DNA of 64,000 bases from an uncultured Pelagibacteraceae bacterium (GCA_902540275.1 CACBMB010000006.1:1-64000), one strand, 5' to 3'; shown: positions 43,042-53,030, numbered from the stretch's first letter. Translations and numbers: made by a program. The notes: generated from the letters alone by a model not told the origin.

Positions 43042-44091
43042 ATGAAAAATATAGAAATTAAAATATATAAAAATTTTTCTAATGATTTAATGGAGAGTTG
43101 GAAACAACTTGAAACTATGTCTCAAAATTATTTTTTTCAATCTTATGAATGGCAAAAAATGTGGTTTGAAAAACAGTTTTTATATAATAATCAAATTCAA
43201 AATTATAGTATTTCAATTTTAAGAGACAATAAAATCATAATGATACTTCCATTGAATATTAATCATAAATATGGTGTTAAAATTTTAAGTTGGTCTGGTT
43301 TTCCTTTTTCTGATTATAATGCACCTCTAGTAAAAAATGGTGAAAATATAAATCAAGAGGATTTTTTGTTTATATGGAATAAATTAATTAGTAAAAGGGA
43401 TTTTGATTGCATAATTTTAGATAACCAGCCTGAAAAAATTATTGATTTAGAAAATCCTTTTTTTAAATTTTTAAACAACAAAATTAATAATCATTTCTAT
43501 GGCATTTCTTTCTCAAAAAAATTTGATATAAAAAAAAAAGAGTTGGATAATATTAAATATCAAACAAATAGACTAAAAAATTTAGGAAAATTAGACTTTA
43601 AGTTTGCACAAGATAAAAACGAAATTGAAAAAATAATAGACTTTATAATTTTAAATAAATCTAATCAATTCAAAAGAACAAACGCATGGAATCTATTTAA
43701 CTTAAAAATTCATAAAGATTTTTTTGTTTCAAGTAATCAAAACTTAAAAGAGAACATAAGTTTGTGTTATTTATCATTAGATGATGAAATAATAGCAGCT
43801 CAATCAGGTTTTAAATATAAAAAAAGATATTATTATCTTTTTCCTGCATATAAATATGAATACAGTAAATTTTCACCAGGAAAAATATTACTTGAAAAAT
43901 TGATATCAAAAAATAAATTTAATTTAATCAATTATTTTGACTTAACTATCGGCTCAGAAAAGTATAAAGAAAATTTTTCTAATACAAGAATAGCATCTGC
44001 AATTTTCTTAAAATCCAATAACTTAAAAGGCTTAATATATATTCTTTTTTTGAAATTTAAATTTATTATAAAATTAATATTAAGAAAATAA
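43042..44091 (+). CDS. GNAT/FemAB-like acyltransferase (BcsL/CelD type)
   Basis: This 349-aa protein matches the double-GNAT layout of the CelD/BcsL group. SYEWQKMWFEKQF and ILSWSGFPFSDYNAPLV lie in the first half, and DDEIIAAQSGFKYKKRYYYLFPAYKYEYSKFSPGKILLEKLI in the second, where the acyl-CoA site would lie. It ends in a hydrophobic basic tail. Members are found in cellulose and exopolysaccharide loci and likely acylate a sugar or amino-sugar. The deacetylase gene follows after 4 bp. Acceptor unknown. Confidence 0.7.
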   Translation: MKNIEIKIYKNFSNDLMESWKQLETMSQNYFFQSYEWQKMWFEKQFLYNNQIQNYSISILRDNKIIMILPLNINHKYGVKILSWSGFPFSDYNAPLVKNGENINQEDFLFIWNKLISKRDFDCIILDNQPEKIIDLENPFFKFLNNKINNHFYGISFSKKFDIKKKELDNIKYQTNRLKNLGKLDFKFAQDKNEIEKIIDFIILNKSNQFKRTNAWNLFNLKIHKDFFVSSNQNLKENISLCYLSLDDEIIAAQSGFKYKKRYYYLFPAYKYEYSKFSPGKILLEKLISKNKFNLINYFDLTIGSEKYKENFSNTRIASAIFLKSNNLKGLIYILFLKFKFIIKLILRK

Positions 44092-44095
44092 ACTT

Positions 44096-44947
44096 ATGAT
44101 CAATCATAAATCTATTAGATATTTTGAAAAAATAATTTTGATTGTAAGTAAACTATTTAAGTTTTTAGATAGTAAAGATACTCTAAGAATTCTAGTTTAT
44201 CATCATATAGAAAAAAAAGATTTCAAAAAATTCTACGATCAACTTAAAATTTTGAAAAACAAGTGGAACTTTATAACCCCTGTTGAATTTGAAAATCATA
44301 TCTATGGAAAAAAAAAACTTAAGGGTAAAAATTTATTATTAACATTTGATGATGGCTTTAAATCTAACTATACAGTTGAAAAAAATATCTTGAGAAAACT
44401 TAATATCAAAAGTATTTTTTTTGTTCCATCAGATTTTATAAAAATTAGATCAACTAAAAAATCAAAAAAATTTATAAATGAAAATATATTAGATAATAAT
44501 ATTGATAATCACGAAAAAAAACTTAGCAATATGACCATTCAAAATCTCAAATCTTTGTTGAGAAGTGGAAATTTAATAGGCTGTCATACAAAAACTCATG
44601 CAAATTTAGGAGTGATTAATGAAAAATCAAAGCTAAAAAATGAAATTTTGCAAAGTGCAAAATATTTAGAAAGTTCATTGAAAGTAAAGATAAATCATTT
44701 TGCTTATACTTATGGAAATTATGATAGCATAAACAATGAGTCTCTTAAGATGACTTTTTCTAAATATAAATTTGTATATTCTTGTTTAAGAGGTAATAAT
44801 TTTTTTAATAAAAGAAAATCAATCATCAAAAGAGATACAATTTATCTTGATAGTAGTAATGATCTATCTGAAATATTTCTTTCAGGTTTAATTGATTTGA
44901 GATACTTTTTTCAAATTCAATCTATTAATAAAAGAATATCAAAATAA
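44096..44947 (+). CDS. Polysaccharide deacetylase (NodB domain)
   Basis: This 283-aa protein has canonical NodB motifs: LVYHHIEKKD early, LLTFDDGFKSNYTV (motif 1 with both Asp), LIGCHTKTHANLG (motif 2, H-x3-H), and FAYTYGNYDS (motif 3). It would remove acetyl groups from a polymer or lipid-linked sugar. I see no clear signal peptide. It abuts the nucleotidyltransferase gene (TAAATG). Unlike the protein at 23191, its catalytic motifs are textbook. Confidence 0.8.
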   Translation: MINHKSIRYFEKIILIVSKLFKFLDSKDTLRILVYHHIEKKDFKKFYDQLKILKNKWNFITPVEFENHIYGKKKLKGKNLLLTFDDGFKSNYTVEKNILRKLNIKSIFFVPSDFIKIRSTKKSKKFINENILDNNIDNHEKKLSNMTIQNLKSLLRSGNLIGCHTKTHANLGVINEKSKLKNEILQSAKYLESSLKVKINHFAYTYGNYDSINNESLKMTFSKYKFVYSCLRGNNFFNKRKSIIKRDTIYLDSSNDLSEIFLSGLIDLRYFFQIQSINKRISK

Positions 44948-45661
44948 ATGACTAAAAAAAGTATTATTAAATTCAAAAAAGAATTAACAGTTGTTATTCT
45001 TTGCGGTGGAAAGGGATTAAGGCTTAGACCTATAACAAAAGAAATTCCAAAACCATTAGTTAAGGTTAAAAATAAAAGTATTTTAGAAAATATAATAAGA
45101 TATTTTTTAAAATTTAATGTTAACGATTTTATAATTGCCACTGGGTATAAACACAAAATTATAGACAAATTTATAAGAAAAAAATTTAAAAATTCTAATA
45201 TAAGAACTTTTTATACCGGTATTAATTCTGATATAGTTGAGAGAATTAATAAATCTACCAAACTTTCCAAAAAAAATATGCTGATATGCTATGGTGATAC
45301 GTTGATTGATATAGATTTGGATAATTATATAAAGTTTTTTCAAAAAAATGTTAATAAAATAACTGTAGCCTCATATCAATTGAAAACTGGTTTTGGAATA
45401 TTCGAACTCCAAAACAAAAATCAAATAGTTGATTTTAAAGAAAAACCAGTTTTGGATATTTGGTTTAACGTAGGTTACTTTTTTATCTCAAAAAATAATT
45501 TTAAGTATCTTAATAAATTTAAAAAATTTAAAGAACTTTTGATGTATTTGTCAAAAAAAAAAATTATGAAAACTTTCAAACATCACGGTAATCATGTTAC
45601 AATCAATACCTTGGCGGAATTAGAAAAAGCTAAAAAAATATCAGTAAATTTTATAAAATGA
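44948..45661 (+). CDS. NDP-sugar nucleotidyltransferase (RfbF-like, second copy)
   Basis: This 237-aa protein has VVILCGGKGLRLRPITKEIPKPLVKVKN, CYGDTLIDIDLDNYIKF, FKEKPVLDIWFNVGYFFIS and a FKHHGNHVTINTLAE end. It belongs to the same sugar-1-phosphate nucleotidyltransferase family as the gene at 38489 but is diverged in the ERE/PPARFG blocks, so its sugar differs. It overlaps the dehydratase-like SDR by ATGA, which suggests that its product is passed on to that enzyme. Confidence 0.75.
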   Translation: MTKKSIIKFKKELTVVILCGGKGLRLRPITKEIPKPLVKVKNKSILENIIRYFLKFNVNDFIIATGYKHKIIDKFIRKKFKNSNIRTFYTGINSDIVERINKSTKLSKKNMLICYGDTLIDIDLDNYIKFFQKNVNKITVASYQLKTGFGIFELQNKNQIVDFKEKPVLDIWFNVGYFFISKNNFKYLNKFKKFKELLMYLSKKKIMKTFKHHGNHVTINTLAELEKAKKISVNFIK

Positions 45662-46683
45662 GGAAAAAAGATTTTTGGAAAAATAAGAATGTTTTTATAA
45701 CCGGTGTCGGTGGTTTTGTTGGTTCAAATCTTGCAAAAGATCTTTTAAAAAATAAAGCAACAATTATTGGTTTAACCAAAAATAAGAATATGGATAGCCT
45801 TCTTTATTTAGAAGGTTTAGAAAAAAAAATAAAATTAATATTTGGCGAAATTACAAATAAAAATTTACTTAAGAAGATTTTATCAAGATATAATATTGAT
45901 ATCTGTTTCCATTTAGCTGCACAAGTTGAAGTTGGATTAGCAAGAAAATATCCCTATCAAACCTGGGAAACAAATATTAGAGGAACTTATACTCTATTAG
46001 AGGCTTTGAGAGAAAATAAAAAAAAAATTAAGTCAATTATAATTGCATCTTCTGATAAAGCGTATGGAAATTATCCATCTAAACTTCTTCCTTATAAAGA
46101 AAATTATGAACTAAAAGCAAATTATCCATATGATACCTCTAAAGCCTGTGCGGACATGATTGCTAAATCTTACTCTTCAAAACTTTTCAACTTACCAATT
46201 GTTATAACGAGATTTGCAAATATTTATGGTCCAGGGCAATTAAATTTTTCAGCTTTAATTCCCGATGTCATTAGATCTTGTTTACTAGGTAAAACTTTTG
46301 TCATGCGAAGTGATGGACAGTCAATTCGCGATTTTGTCCATGTAAATGATATTGTAGAAATTTATAAGTTACTTTCAAAAAATTTATATTTAAATCCAAA
46401 AAAATTTTCTGGAGAAGTATTTAATGCTGGGACGAATATAAAGCATAAAATAAAAGATATTGTAAAAAAAATATTTTTTTTAACTAAAAAAGAAAAGGAG
46501 TTAAAAAAAGTTTTTAAAAAGATAAAAACAAATAAAACAAAAGGTGAAATTTCTATTCAATACATGGATTATGAAAAATTAAAATTATTTTTAAATTGGA
46601 AACCAAAGTTTAAACTTGAACAAGCTTTACCAGAATTAATACTATGGTACAAAAAATATTTTAAAAACAATAATTCAATATGA
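45658..46683 (+). CDS. CDP-glucose 4,6-dehydratase-like extended SDR
   Basis: This 341-aa protein begins DFWKNKNVFITGVGGFVGSNL, the FW-x-x-K/R-x-V opening of RfbG. HLAAQVEVGLARKYPYQTWETNIRGTYTLLEALR, ASSDKAYGN and Y-DTS-K (PYDTSKACAD) fit CDP-glucose 4,6-dehydratase and close relatives. The product would be a 4-keto-6-deoxy sugar. With the nucleotidyltransferase directly upstream it forms a two-step sugar activation pair. CDP specificity is inferred. It overlaps the next gene by ATGA. Confidence 0.75.
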   Translation: MRKKDFWKNKNVFITGVGGFVGSNLAKDLLKNKATIIGLTKNKNMDSLLYLEGLEKKIKLIFGEITNKNLLKKILSRYNIDICFHLAAQVEVGLARKYPYQTWETNIRGTYTLLEALRENKKKIKSIIIASSDKAYGNYPSKLLPYKENYELKANYPYDTSKACADMIAKSYSSKLFNLPIVITRFANIYGPGQLNFSALIPDVIRSCLLGKTFVMRSDGQSIRDFVHVNDIVEIYKLLSKNLYLNPKKFSGEVFNAGTNIKHKIKDIVKKIFFLTKKEKELKKVFKKIKTNKTKGEISIQYMDYEKLKLFLNWKPKFKLEQALPELILWYKKYFKNNNSI

Positions 46684-47807
46684 ATTTAGCTATAGATATG
46701 ATAGCCACTACTTTAGGAAGTGGTACAAAAACATATAATATTAATTTTTGTAAACATCTAAATAATTTTGAAACTCAAAAAAAAATATTTATTTTTATTA
46801 CAAAAAATTATTTAAATGAGATAGATTTACCTAAAAGTCCCAATATTCGATATATAGTTAAACCATCGTTCTTAACAAATATATTTTTTAGAATAATTTG
46901 GATGCAGCTGATTTTACCTTTTGAGTTAAAATTTTTAAGGATCAATCAATTATTTTCACCAATGAATATGGGACCACTTTGTTTGAAATTTTTTAATATT
47001 AAGTTTGTTTTGGCCCTACATTCAAATTTACCTTGGGCTTTTTTTTCTAAAATGCCAGGCAATATTTTTAGAAATTATTTCACAAAATTACTAATGCATC
47101 TTTCTATAAGTATGTGTGATAAATTAATTGTTGATTCAGATTTTGCAAAAAATGAAATAATAAAGCTACTTAATATAAAAAAAGAAAAAGTATTTTCAAT
47201 TTATCTTGGAGTAGATGAAAAATATCTGAATCAAAATAAAAATGATTTTTTTATAGATGATTTTGATTATAAGAATTATTTTTTAACTGTTATGTCATGT
47301 GTGAAATATCATAATATTTTGAATATACTTAAAGGATTTAAATTATTAAAAAATGATAAACAATTAGATTTAAGATTTGTTTTTGTCTTACAAATATTAG
47401 ATCAAAAATATTTTGATGAAATTAAGAAATTTGTTTTAGAAAATTTTGAAAAAGGGGAAATAATTTTCTTTCACAATTTAGATAATAAATATTTAATAAA
47501 TCTATATAGAAATGCAAAATTTTACATTTTCTCATCTTATTGCGAGGTCTTTGGTTTGACTTCATTAGAGGCAATGTCACAAGGATGTCCAGTTTTAGTT
47601 TCTAATAGGTCAGCTTTACCTGAAGTTAATTCTAATGGCGCAGATTATTTTAATCCAGATAATGAAAATGAAATAAGAGATGTTATGGATAAAATCTTAA
47701 ATAATAGAATTCATAGAGAAGAAATTCTACAAAAGGCAAACATACATTATAAAAAATTTAATTGGGATAGAACAGTTAACGAAACAATGAAAGTTTTGTT
47801 AAATTAA
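46680..47807 (+). CDS. Glycosyltransferase, GT4 family
   Basis: This 375-aa GT-B protein has ATTLGSGTKTYNINFCK in the N-terminal loop, ALHSNLPWAFF, DKLIVDSDFAKNEIIKLL, VFSIYLGVDEKYL and the C-terminal YIFSSYCEVFGLTSLEAMSQGCPVLVSNRSALPEV with the E-x7-E donor site. It transfers a sugar to a lipid-linked glycan. It is the last gene of the long plus-strand run, and its stop overlaps the convergent carbamoyltransferase stop by 9 bp. Confidence 0.82.
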   Translation: MNLAIDMIATTLGSGTKTYNINFCKHLNNFETQKKIFIFITKNYLNEIDLPKSPNIRYIVKPSFLTNIFFRIIWMQLILPFELKFLRINQLFSPMNMGPLCLKFFNIKFVLALHSNLPWAFFSKMPGNIFRNYFTKLLMHLSISMCDKLIVDSDFAKNEIIKLLNIKKEKVFSIYLGVDEKYLNQNKNDFFIDDFDYKNYFLTVMSCVKYHNILNILKGFKLLKNDKQLDLRFVFVLQILDQKYFDEIKKFVLENFEKGEIIFFHNLDNKYLINLYRNAKFYIFSSYCEVFGLTSLEAMSQGCPVLVSNRSALPEVNSNGADYFNPDNENEIRDVMDKILNNRIHREEILQKANIHYKKFNWDRTVNETMKVLLN

Positions 47808-49523
47808 TTTTTTTACAAAAAAATTATTGATAAATATAGCATCCATATCTGTTCTTAAAATACATTCAAGCGCTTCCTCAGGCTTACAAACTATCGGTTC
47901 ATTTTCATTAAAAGATGTATTTAAGAGAATTGGAACGTTTGTTAATTTATAAAAATAATTAATTAGTCCATAAAATTTAATATTTAAACTTTTGTTAACA
48001 GTTTGTAATCTTGCAGTATTATCACAATGAGTAACCGCAGGAATTATTTTACGTTTATCCTCTCGAACTTTGGCTAAAGACGACATGTAAGGGTTAAAAA
48101 ACTCACTCTCAAACCATTCTGATTGAAATTCCTCTAAAACTGATGGTGCAAAAGGCCTAAAAGACTCTCTTCGTTTAATTTTCTTATTTATTACTTCCTT
48201 CATATTTGGATTTCTAGGATCAGCTAATATAGATCTATTACCTAAAGCTCTTGGTCCAAATTCCATTTTTCCCTGAAACCAACCAATTACTTTTCCATCT
48301 AAAATATATTTTGATGCAGTTTTAAATAATTCTTCATCAGAATTTAAAAAATTATAAGTAAGCTTTTTTCTATATTCATTTTTTTCTAAAATCTCTTTTA
48401 TTTGATTTTTATTAAATTCTCTTCCTAAAAAAGGGGATCTAATATTAGTAAGTTTTTGATTGTATTTTGATGCAACAACAAAAGCAGCTCCTAACGAACC
48501 ACCATTATCACCTGGAGCACAATTGATAAAAACTTTTTCAAATATATCACTTTTATCGGTAATAAACTTATTAGCACTTGAATTTAAAGCACAGCCACCT
48601 GAAAATACAATATTTTTTGAATATTTTTTTTTTATTATTGAATTAATGATTTTTTTAAAAAAATATTCATAAACTTTTTGTACAGAACTTGCAAAATTTT
48701 TTTGAAAATTTTCATCATTCATTTCTTCAGAAAAAAGTTTTTCAAGTTTTGTATTAAAAATTTTATCAATTATTAGATTTTCATCGGCAATATATCTAAA
48801 ATTTTTTTTCTGATGATTAAAAAAATCTAAATTTAGACTAAACAATTTTTTATTATCTATAAATAGGTTTTCTTTAATTTTATCAAAATAAAATGGTTTA
48901 CCATAAGCTGCTAATCCCATAATTTTATATTCATCTCCATAATTTTTAAAACCTAAAAATTGTGTCATAGCATGATAAAATATACCCAAAGAATTAGGAA
49001 AAAAATTTTTGTTCTTAATCACAATTTTATTGTTTTCACATTTCGCATAAGCAAAAGATACAAAGTCTCCTGAACCATCTATTGATAAACCATTAGCCTT
49101 TTTTAATTCTGAAGGATAAAATGCTGATGCAATATGAGCTAGATGATGTTCAATGTAATGAAATTTTACTTTATTATTTAAATTCAATTTTTCTTTTAGC
49201 ACCTTGTATAGATTCCTTTTTTTTAAAAATCTTTTTGTTAATGAATCGTTTTTTAATGAGAAATTTTTGAAATAATGAACACCTTTAGGTATTATGTTGC
49301 TAAAAGGCTTAGTGTTAAATGCTATATCTGTAATATCTTTTTCTTCTACATTTCCAATAGATAAACATTCTTGAATAGCTTTAGATGGAAATCCTGCATA
49401 ATGTTTTATTCTGTTAATTCTTTCTTCCTCAATAGCTGCAATTAATTTTCCATTCATTATTAAACAAGCAGACGAGTCAGCATGAAAAGCATTTATACCA
49501 AGTATAATTTTAGGGTAGTTCAT
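47799..49523 (-). CDS. Carbamoyltransferase (NodU/CmcH/TobZ family)
   Basis: This 574-aa protein has ILGINAFHADSSACLIMNGKL and AAIEEERINRIKHYAGFP at the N-terminus, IEHHLAHIASAFYPSE with the metal-binding His residues, and LSIDGSGDF. The C-terminal YrdC-like domain has FQGKMEFGPRALGNRSILADPR and VPILLNTSFNENEP. The enzyme makes carbamoyl-adenylate from carbamoyl phosphate and ATP and moves the carbamoyl group to a hydroxyl, here probably on a sugar. Full length. It is the last of three minus-strand genes, 10 bp after the previous one. Confidence 0.87.
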   Translation of the reverse strand: MNYPKIILGINAFHADSSACLIMNGKLIAAIEEERINRIKHYAGFPSKAIQECLSIGNVEEKDITDIAFNTKPFSNIIPKGVHYFKNFSLKNDSLTKRFLKKRNLYKVLKEKLNLNNKVKFHYIEHHLAHIASAFYPSELKKANGLSIDGSGDFVSFAYAKCENNKIVIKNKNFFPNSLGIFYHAMTQFLGFKNYGDEYKIMGLAAYGKPFYFDKIKENLFIDNKKLFSLNLDFFNHQKKNFRYIADENLIIDKIFNTKLEKLFSEEMNDENFQKNFASSVQKVYEYFFKKIINSIIKKKYSKNIVFSGGCALNSSANKFITDKSDIFEKVFINCAPGDNGGSLGAAFVVASKYNQKLTNIRSPFLGREFNKNQIKEILEKNEYRKKLTYNFLNSDEELFKTASKYILDGKVIGWFQGKMEFGPRALGNRSILADPRNPNMKEVINKKIKRRESFRPFAPSVLEEFQSEWFESEFFNPYMSSLAKVREDKRKIIPAVTHCDNTARLQTVNKSLNIKFYGLINYFYKLTNVPILLNTSFNENEPIVCKPEEALECILRTDMDAIFINNFFVKKLI

Positions 49524-49533
49524 ATAACTTTAT

Positions 49534-50442
49534 TTACCTTTTTAATTTTTTTATACTATTTGGGGAGTCGAAATCTAATTTAATAAATTTTTTTTTAAAC
49601 AAAATAATTTTTTTTGTCATTTTTATTTTTGTAATAATTTTGACATGATTTGAAATGCATTCTAATATAAAAAAACTATAAAGATTTTCACCTGACACAA
49701 TAGTATATTTTGCTTTAGATTGAAGTAAATTAATTTTTTTGTTATTTAAATAACCATAATTTTTTACTGATGGTATATTCAATTTTTCACCAACCACACA
49801 AATCGTAAAATTATACTTTTTTAGTCTTTTGATGAAATCATACGGAAAAAAGTCTGATTTATTTTTATGTTTTCTATAATAGATTATAAAATCAATATCT
49901 TTTTTTATTTTTAGTTTTTTTTTAAATGAAAAATTTTTGATGACAAAATTAAAATTACTTTTTTTAATAGTTGATTTAAATAGATATTTTTTAAGTAGGT
50001 CAGTTGAAAATATTATTTTTGTATTTCTAAAATTTAGAAAAAATTCACTTATCTTATAAAATAAGGGGAAAATTAAACCACGAATTATTAAACTATTGAA
50101 ATTTGATTTAGAAAAATTTGCCCCTCCTGTAATAGGTCCTAAAATTGTTTTAGGAGGAAGTAGAATGAAAATTAAAAAATTCCAAAAAGGAAGATAATTA
50201 AGGTAACAAACTTTTTGTTTTTTTAAATACTTTTTCCAACAATAAATTATCCCTAAAAAAGTTGATAAATATTTCTGATTTAAAATTTTTTTTTGATTAA
50301 ACGATATAAAATAATTTTTTTTATCATCTAAGTTTTCTATAAATAGTCTTGCCAATTTTCCTTCTCCAGAATTTTCTGAATAATCACATGTCCATACAAA
50401 TAATTTTTTTTTAGTCAATTTTAATAAATATTGTTTTTTCAA
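49534..50442 (-). CDS. Putative glycosyltransferase (GT4-like)
   Basis: This 302-aa protein looks like a shortened GT-B enzyme: VWTCDYSENSGEGKLARLF near the N-terminus, a GPITGGANF loop, RNTKIIFSTDLLKKYLF, then YYRKHKNKSDFFPY and YTIVSGENLYSFFILECISN, which takes the place of the donor-binding E-rich region. It is about 70-100 residues shorter than typical GT4 enzymes and very Lys-rich. It overlaps the upstream GT2-WecG fusion by 32 bp. Function as a transferase is likely but not secure. Confidence 0.6.
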   Translation of the reverse strand: MKKQYLLKLTKKKLFVWTCDYSENSGEGKLARLFIENLDDKKNYFISFNQKKILNQKYLSTFLGIIYCWKKYLKKQKVCYLNYLPFWNFLIFILLPPKTILGPITGGANFSKSNFNSLIIRGLIFPLFYKISEFFLNFRNTKIIFSTDLLKKYLFKSTIKKSNFNFVIKNFSFKKKLKIKKDIDFIIYYRKHKNKSDFFPYDFIKRLKKYNFTICVVGEKLNIPSVKNYGYLNNKKINLLQSKAKYTIVSGENLYSFFILECISNHVKIITKIKMTKKIILFKKKFIKLDFDSPNSIKKLKR

Positions 50443-51886
50443 AAATTTTATTAATATATTTTCCTTTTAAATAATAAAAAAAGGTCTCAATAATTCTTTT
50501 TGATCGTCTGAAGAAATCATTTCTAAGTCTCCATAAAAATTCATAATTTTTTAATATTTCAGGGACTTGTGTTTCCTCACCTGAGGCTATTGCTACAGAT
50601 GCTCCAATACAAATAATTTTATAGTTTGAATTTCTTTTAGATAGGTAATCAGCAAGCTTTTCTTGTTTGGGGGTTGGTAAAGTTATTAAGGTAAGGGTTT
50701 TTCTAGTTAAGGTAATTTTTGTTTTTACTATTTTTTCAATAGAACCAAATGGTAATTTTTGATTTATTACTTTTAATTTAAATTTTTTTTCTAAAAATTT
50801 TTTTGAAAAATCCGACAAATTACCCAATACTAGAATATTATTTATGTTTTTTGGAATTTTAATATTTCTAATTAATTCTCTTCCAGGAATTTTTTTAATA
50901 TCAATATGGTTTTTTAACCAAATACCATCTGGCCAATGAAATAAAATTTTGTTAGTAAAAACCTCTTTATTAGCAAAATAACCTAAAAAGGCTAAATTCA
51001 TACCAGACAAAATAAAGTTTTTTTTAAATGGTATATTTTTAATTTTGCTTAAGATTTTAAAACTATTTTCTTGATAATAATTTTTTTGATGTAAAAAATG
51101 AAATAATCTAAAAGACCTGTTTATTTGCTCTTTGTTGTAAATGAACAATTGATTAATTTTAACTGGAATTCGCATTATTATAAAAAATATATTTGATTTA
51201 AGTTTGTTAATTTGGAAAGACTTCAAAATTTCAGTTGTTGAAATCCAGTAACTTTTGAGATTTTTTCCTGAAATACCACCAGATCTCATTCTTACAATTG
51301 TAAGATCTATTATTTTAAATTTTAACTTTTGGATAAAAAAGTATCTTAAAAAAAGTTCAAAATCTGCCGCAATTTTAAAATTTTCATTATACAGTCCGTA
51401 TTTTAAATAGATTTTTTTACTAATAAGAGATGCTGGATGAGGAGGCATTAAACCAAATTTCATTTTCCAATTTTTAAAATTTGATGCTGAATAAAATCTA
51501 GTTATATTGAAATAATCTGAGTTATCAAAATAAGCAACGTTTCCTAAAAAAATATTTATTTTTTTATTTTTTAAAATCATTTTGACTAAATCTTTAATAA
51601 TTTCATTTGATTGAAATATATCGTCTGAATTAAGAATACATATGAATTTTCCTGTAGATTTTTTAATTGCAAAATTAATAGATTTATAAATACCAAAATT
51701 TTTTTTTACAAAAATCTTCTTTCTTTTATTTGGGTAATCTTTTAAAATTGAAAGAGTTTCATCTGTTGAACCGCCATCAACGATTATATGCTCAATATTT
51801 TTATAAGTTTGAGAAATAACAGAATTTAAAGTATCTCTTATCGTCTGAGCACTATTTAGTGATACTGTAATAATTGAAATTTTCAT
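50411..51886 (-). CDS. GT2 glycosyltransferase fused to a WecG/TagA-type domain
   Basis: This 491-aa protein joins two transferases. Residues 1 to about 240 form a GT2 enzyme (SIITVSLNSAQTIRDTLNSV, HIIVDGGSTDETL, CILNSDDIFQ). Residues about 310-480 resemble WecG/TagA/CpsF (GT26): WPDGIWLKNHIDIKKIPGREL, TLPTPKQEKLADYL, IICIGASVAIASGEETQVPE and LWRLRNDFFRRSKRI. GT26 members add N-acetylmannosamine or similar residues early in glycan assembly. The Asp in the PDG block is kept. A single chain with both activities suggests successive sugar additions. The fusion is seen; the order of reactions is inferred. Confidence 0.72.
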   Translation of the reverse strand: MKISIITVSLNSAQTIRDTLNSVISQTYKNIEHIIVDGGSTDETLSILKDYPNKRKKIFVKKNFGIYKSINFAIKKSTGKFICILNSDDIFQSNEIIKDLVKMILKNKKINIFLGNVAYFDNSDYFNITRFYSASNFKNWKMKFGLMPPHPASLISKKIYLKYGLYNENFKIAADFELFLRYFFIQKLKFKIIDLTIVRMRSGGISGKNLKSYWISTTEILKSFQINKLKSNIFFIIMRIPVKINQLFIYNKEQINRSFRLFHFLHQKNYYQENSFKILSKIKNIPFKKNFILSGMNLAFLGYFANKEVFTNKILFHWPDGIWLKNHIDIKKIPGRELIRNIKIPKNINNILVLGNLSDFSKKFLEKKFKLKVINQKLPFGSIEKIVKTKITLTRKTLTLITLPTPKQEKLADYLSKRNSNYKIICIGASVAIASGEETQVPEILKNYEFLWRLRNDFFRRSKRIIETFFYYLKGKYINKIFEKTIFIKID

Positions 51887-51895
51887 TTTATATAA

Positions 51896-51924
51896 TTATT
51901 GCATAATAAGACTTTTAATATAAT
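51896..51924 (+). promoter_or_regulatory. Candidate sigma-70 promoter for the gmd operon
   Basis: In the 56-bp gap between divergent genes, TTATTG (51896-51901) and a consensus TATAAT (51919-51924) are separated by 17 bp. Transcription would begin near 51931, about 12 nt before the ATG. The perfect -10 in a divergent gap makes this the best promoter candidate of the right half. Confidence 0.45.
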
Positions 51925-51942
51925 AGTGATATTATTTATTTT

Positions 51943-53025
51943 ATGAAATTTAAAAAAGCACTTATCACTGGAATAACTGGACAAGATGGCTCTTACTTGG
52001 CAGAATTTTTACTGAAAAAAAAATATATTGTTCATGGCATAAAAAGAAAATCCTCATCTTTTAATACATCAAGAATTGATCATATATATGCAAATAAAAG
52101 TTTTAAAAACAAATTTTTTTTACATTATGGAGATCTGCTTGACCCTAATTCTTTAACTGATTTGATTAGCAAGATAAAACCTGATGAAGTTTACAATCTT
52201 GCTGCACAAAGTCATGTTGGTGTAAGTTTTCAGTTACCAAATTACACCTCTCAGGTTAACTCGATTGGAACATTAAATTTACTTCACGCAATTTATGATT
52301 GTAGACTAGCTTCGAAAACAAAATTTTATCAAGCTTCCACTTCAGAACTTTACGGAGAAATTCAAGAGTCGAGACAATCCGAAAAAACAAGCTTTTATCC
52401 CAAAAGTCCATATGCTACCTCAAAGTTATTTGCATATTGGATCACTAAAAATTATAGAGAGTCTTATAAGATGTTTGCTTCTAATGGAATACTTTTTAAT
52501 CATGAGTCTCCAAGAAGAGGGGAAACTTTTGTTACAAGAAAAATTACCATGGGTATAAGCAAGATAATACATGGTCTAGAAAAATGTTTGTATTTAGGAA
52601 ATATTTATTCTTTAAGAGATTGGGGTCATGCTAGAGATTATGTTGAAATGTGTTGGAAAGTTTTACAATATAATAAACCTGATGATTTTGTAATAGCAAC
52701 TGAAAAACAATATTCTGTAAAATTTTTTGTAGAGCAGTGTTTTAAATATCTTGGAATTAAAATTAAATGGTCTGGAACAGGTTTAAAAGAATATGGAAAA
52801 ATAATTAATTGTAATTTTGAGAAATATTCTTCCTTAAAAAAAAATATGGTAGTAATTAAAATTAGTAATAAATATTTCCGTCCAAATGAAGTGAATAATT
52901 TGATTGGTAATGCCTCTAAAGCCAAGAAATTATTAAAATGGAAACCCAAAACAAATATTCATCAATTGATAAAAGAGATGATGGATACTGATTTAGAATA
53001 CACTAGAAAATTAAAATTAAAATAG
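51943..53025 (+). CDS. gmd: GDP-mannose 4,6-dehydratase
   Basis: This 360-aa protein has ALITGITGQDGSYLAEFLL and HGIKRKSSSFNTSRIDHIY, the exact Gmd opening. LHYGDLLDPNSLTDL, NLAAQSHVGVSFQLP, ASTSELYGE, Y-ATS-K (PYATSKLFAYW), FNHESPRRGETFVTRKIT and SLRDWGHARDYVEMCWK follow. It converts GDP-D-mannose to GDP-4-keto-6-deoxy-D-mannose using bound NADP. Full length. With the following fcl gene it gives GDP-L-fucose. No GDP-mannose pyrophosphorylase was seen in this window. Confidence 0.93.
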   Translation: MKFKKALITGITGQDGSYLAEFLLKKKYIVHGIKRKSSSFNTSRIDHIYANKSFKNKFFLHYGDLLDPNSLTDLISKIKPDEVYNLAAQSHVGVSFQLPNYTSQVNSIGTLNLLHAIYDCRLASKTKFYQASTSELYGEIQESRQSEKTSFYPKSPYATSKLFAYWITKNYRESYKMFASNGILFNHESPRRGETFVTRKITMGISKIIHGLEKCLYLGNIYSLRDWGHARDYVEMCWKVLQYNKPDDFVIATEKQYSVKFFVEQCFKYLGIKIKWSGTGLKEYGKIINCNFEKYSSLKKNMVVIKISNKYFRPNEVNNLIGNASKAKKLLKWKPKTNIHQLIKEMMDTDLEYTRKLKLK

Positions 53026-53030
53026 AAGCC

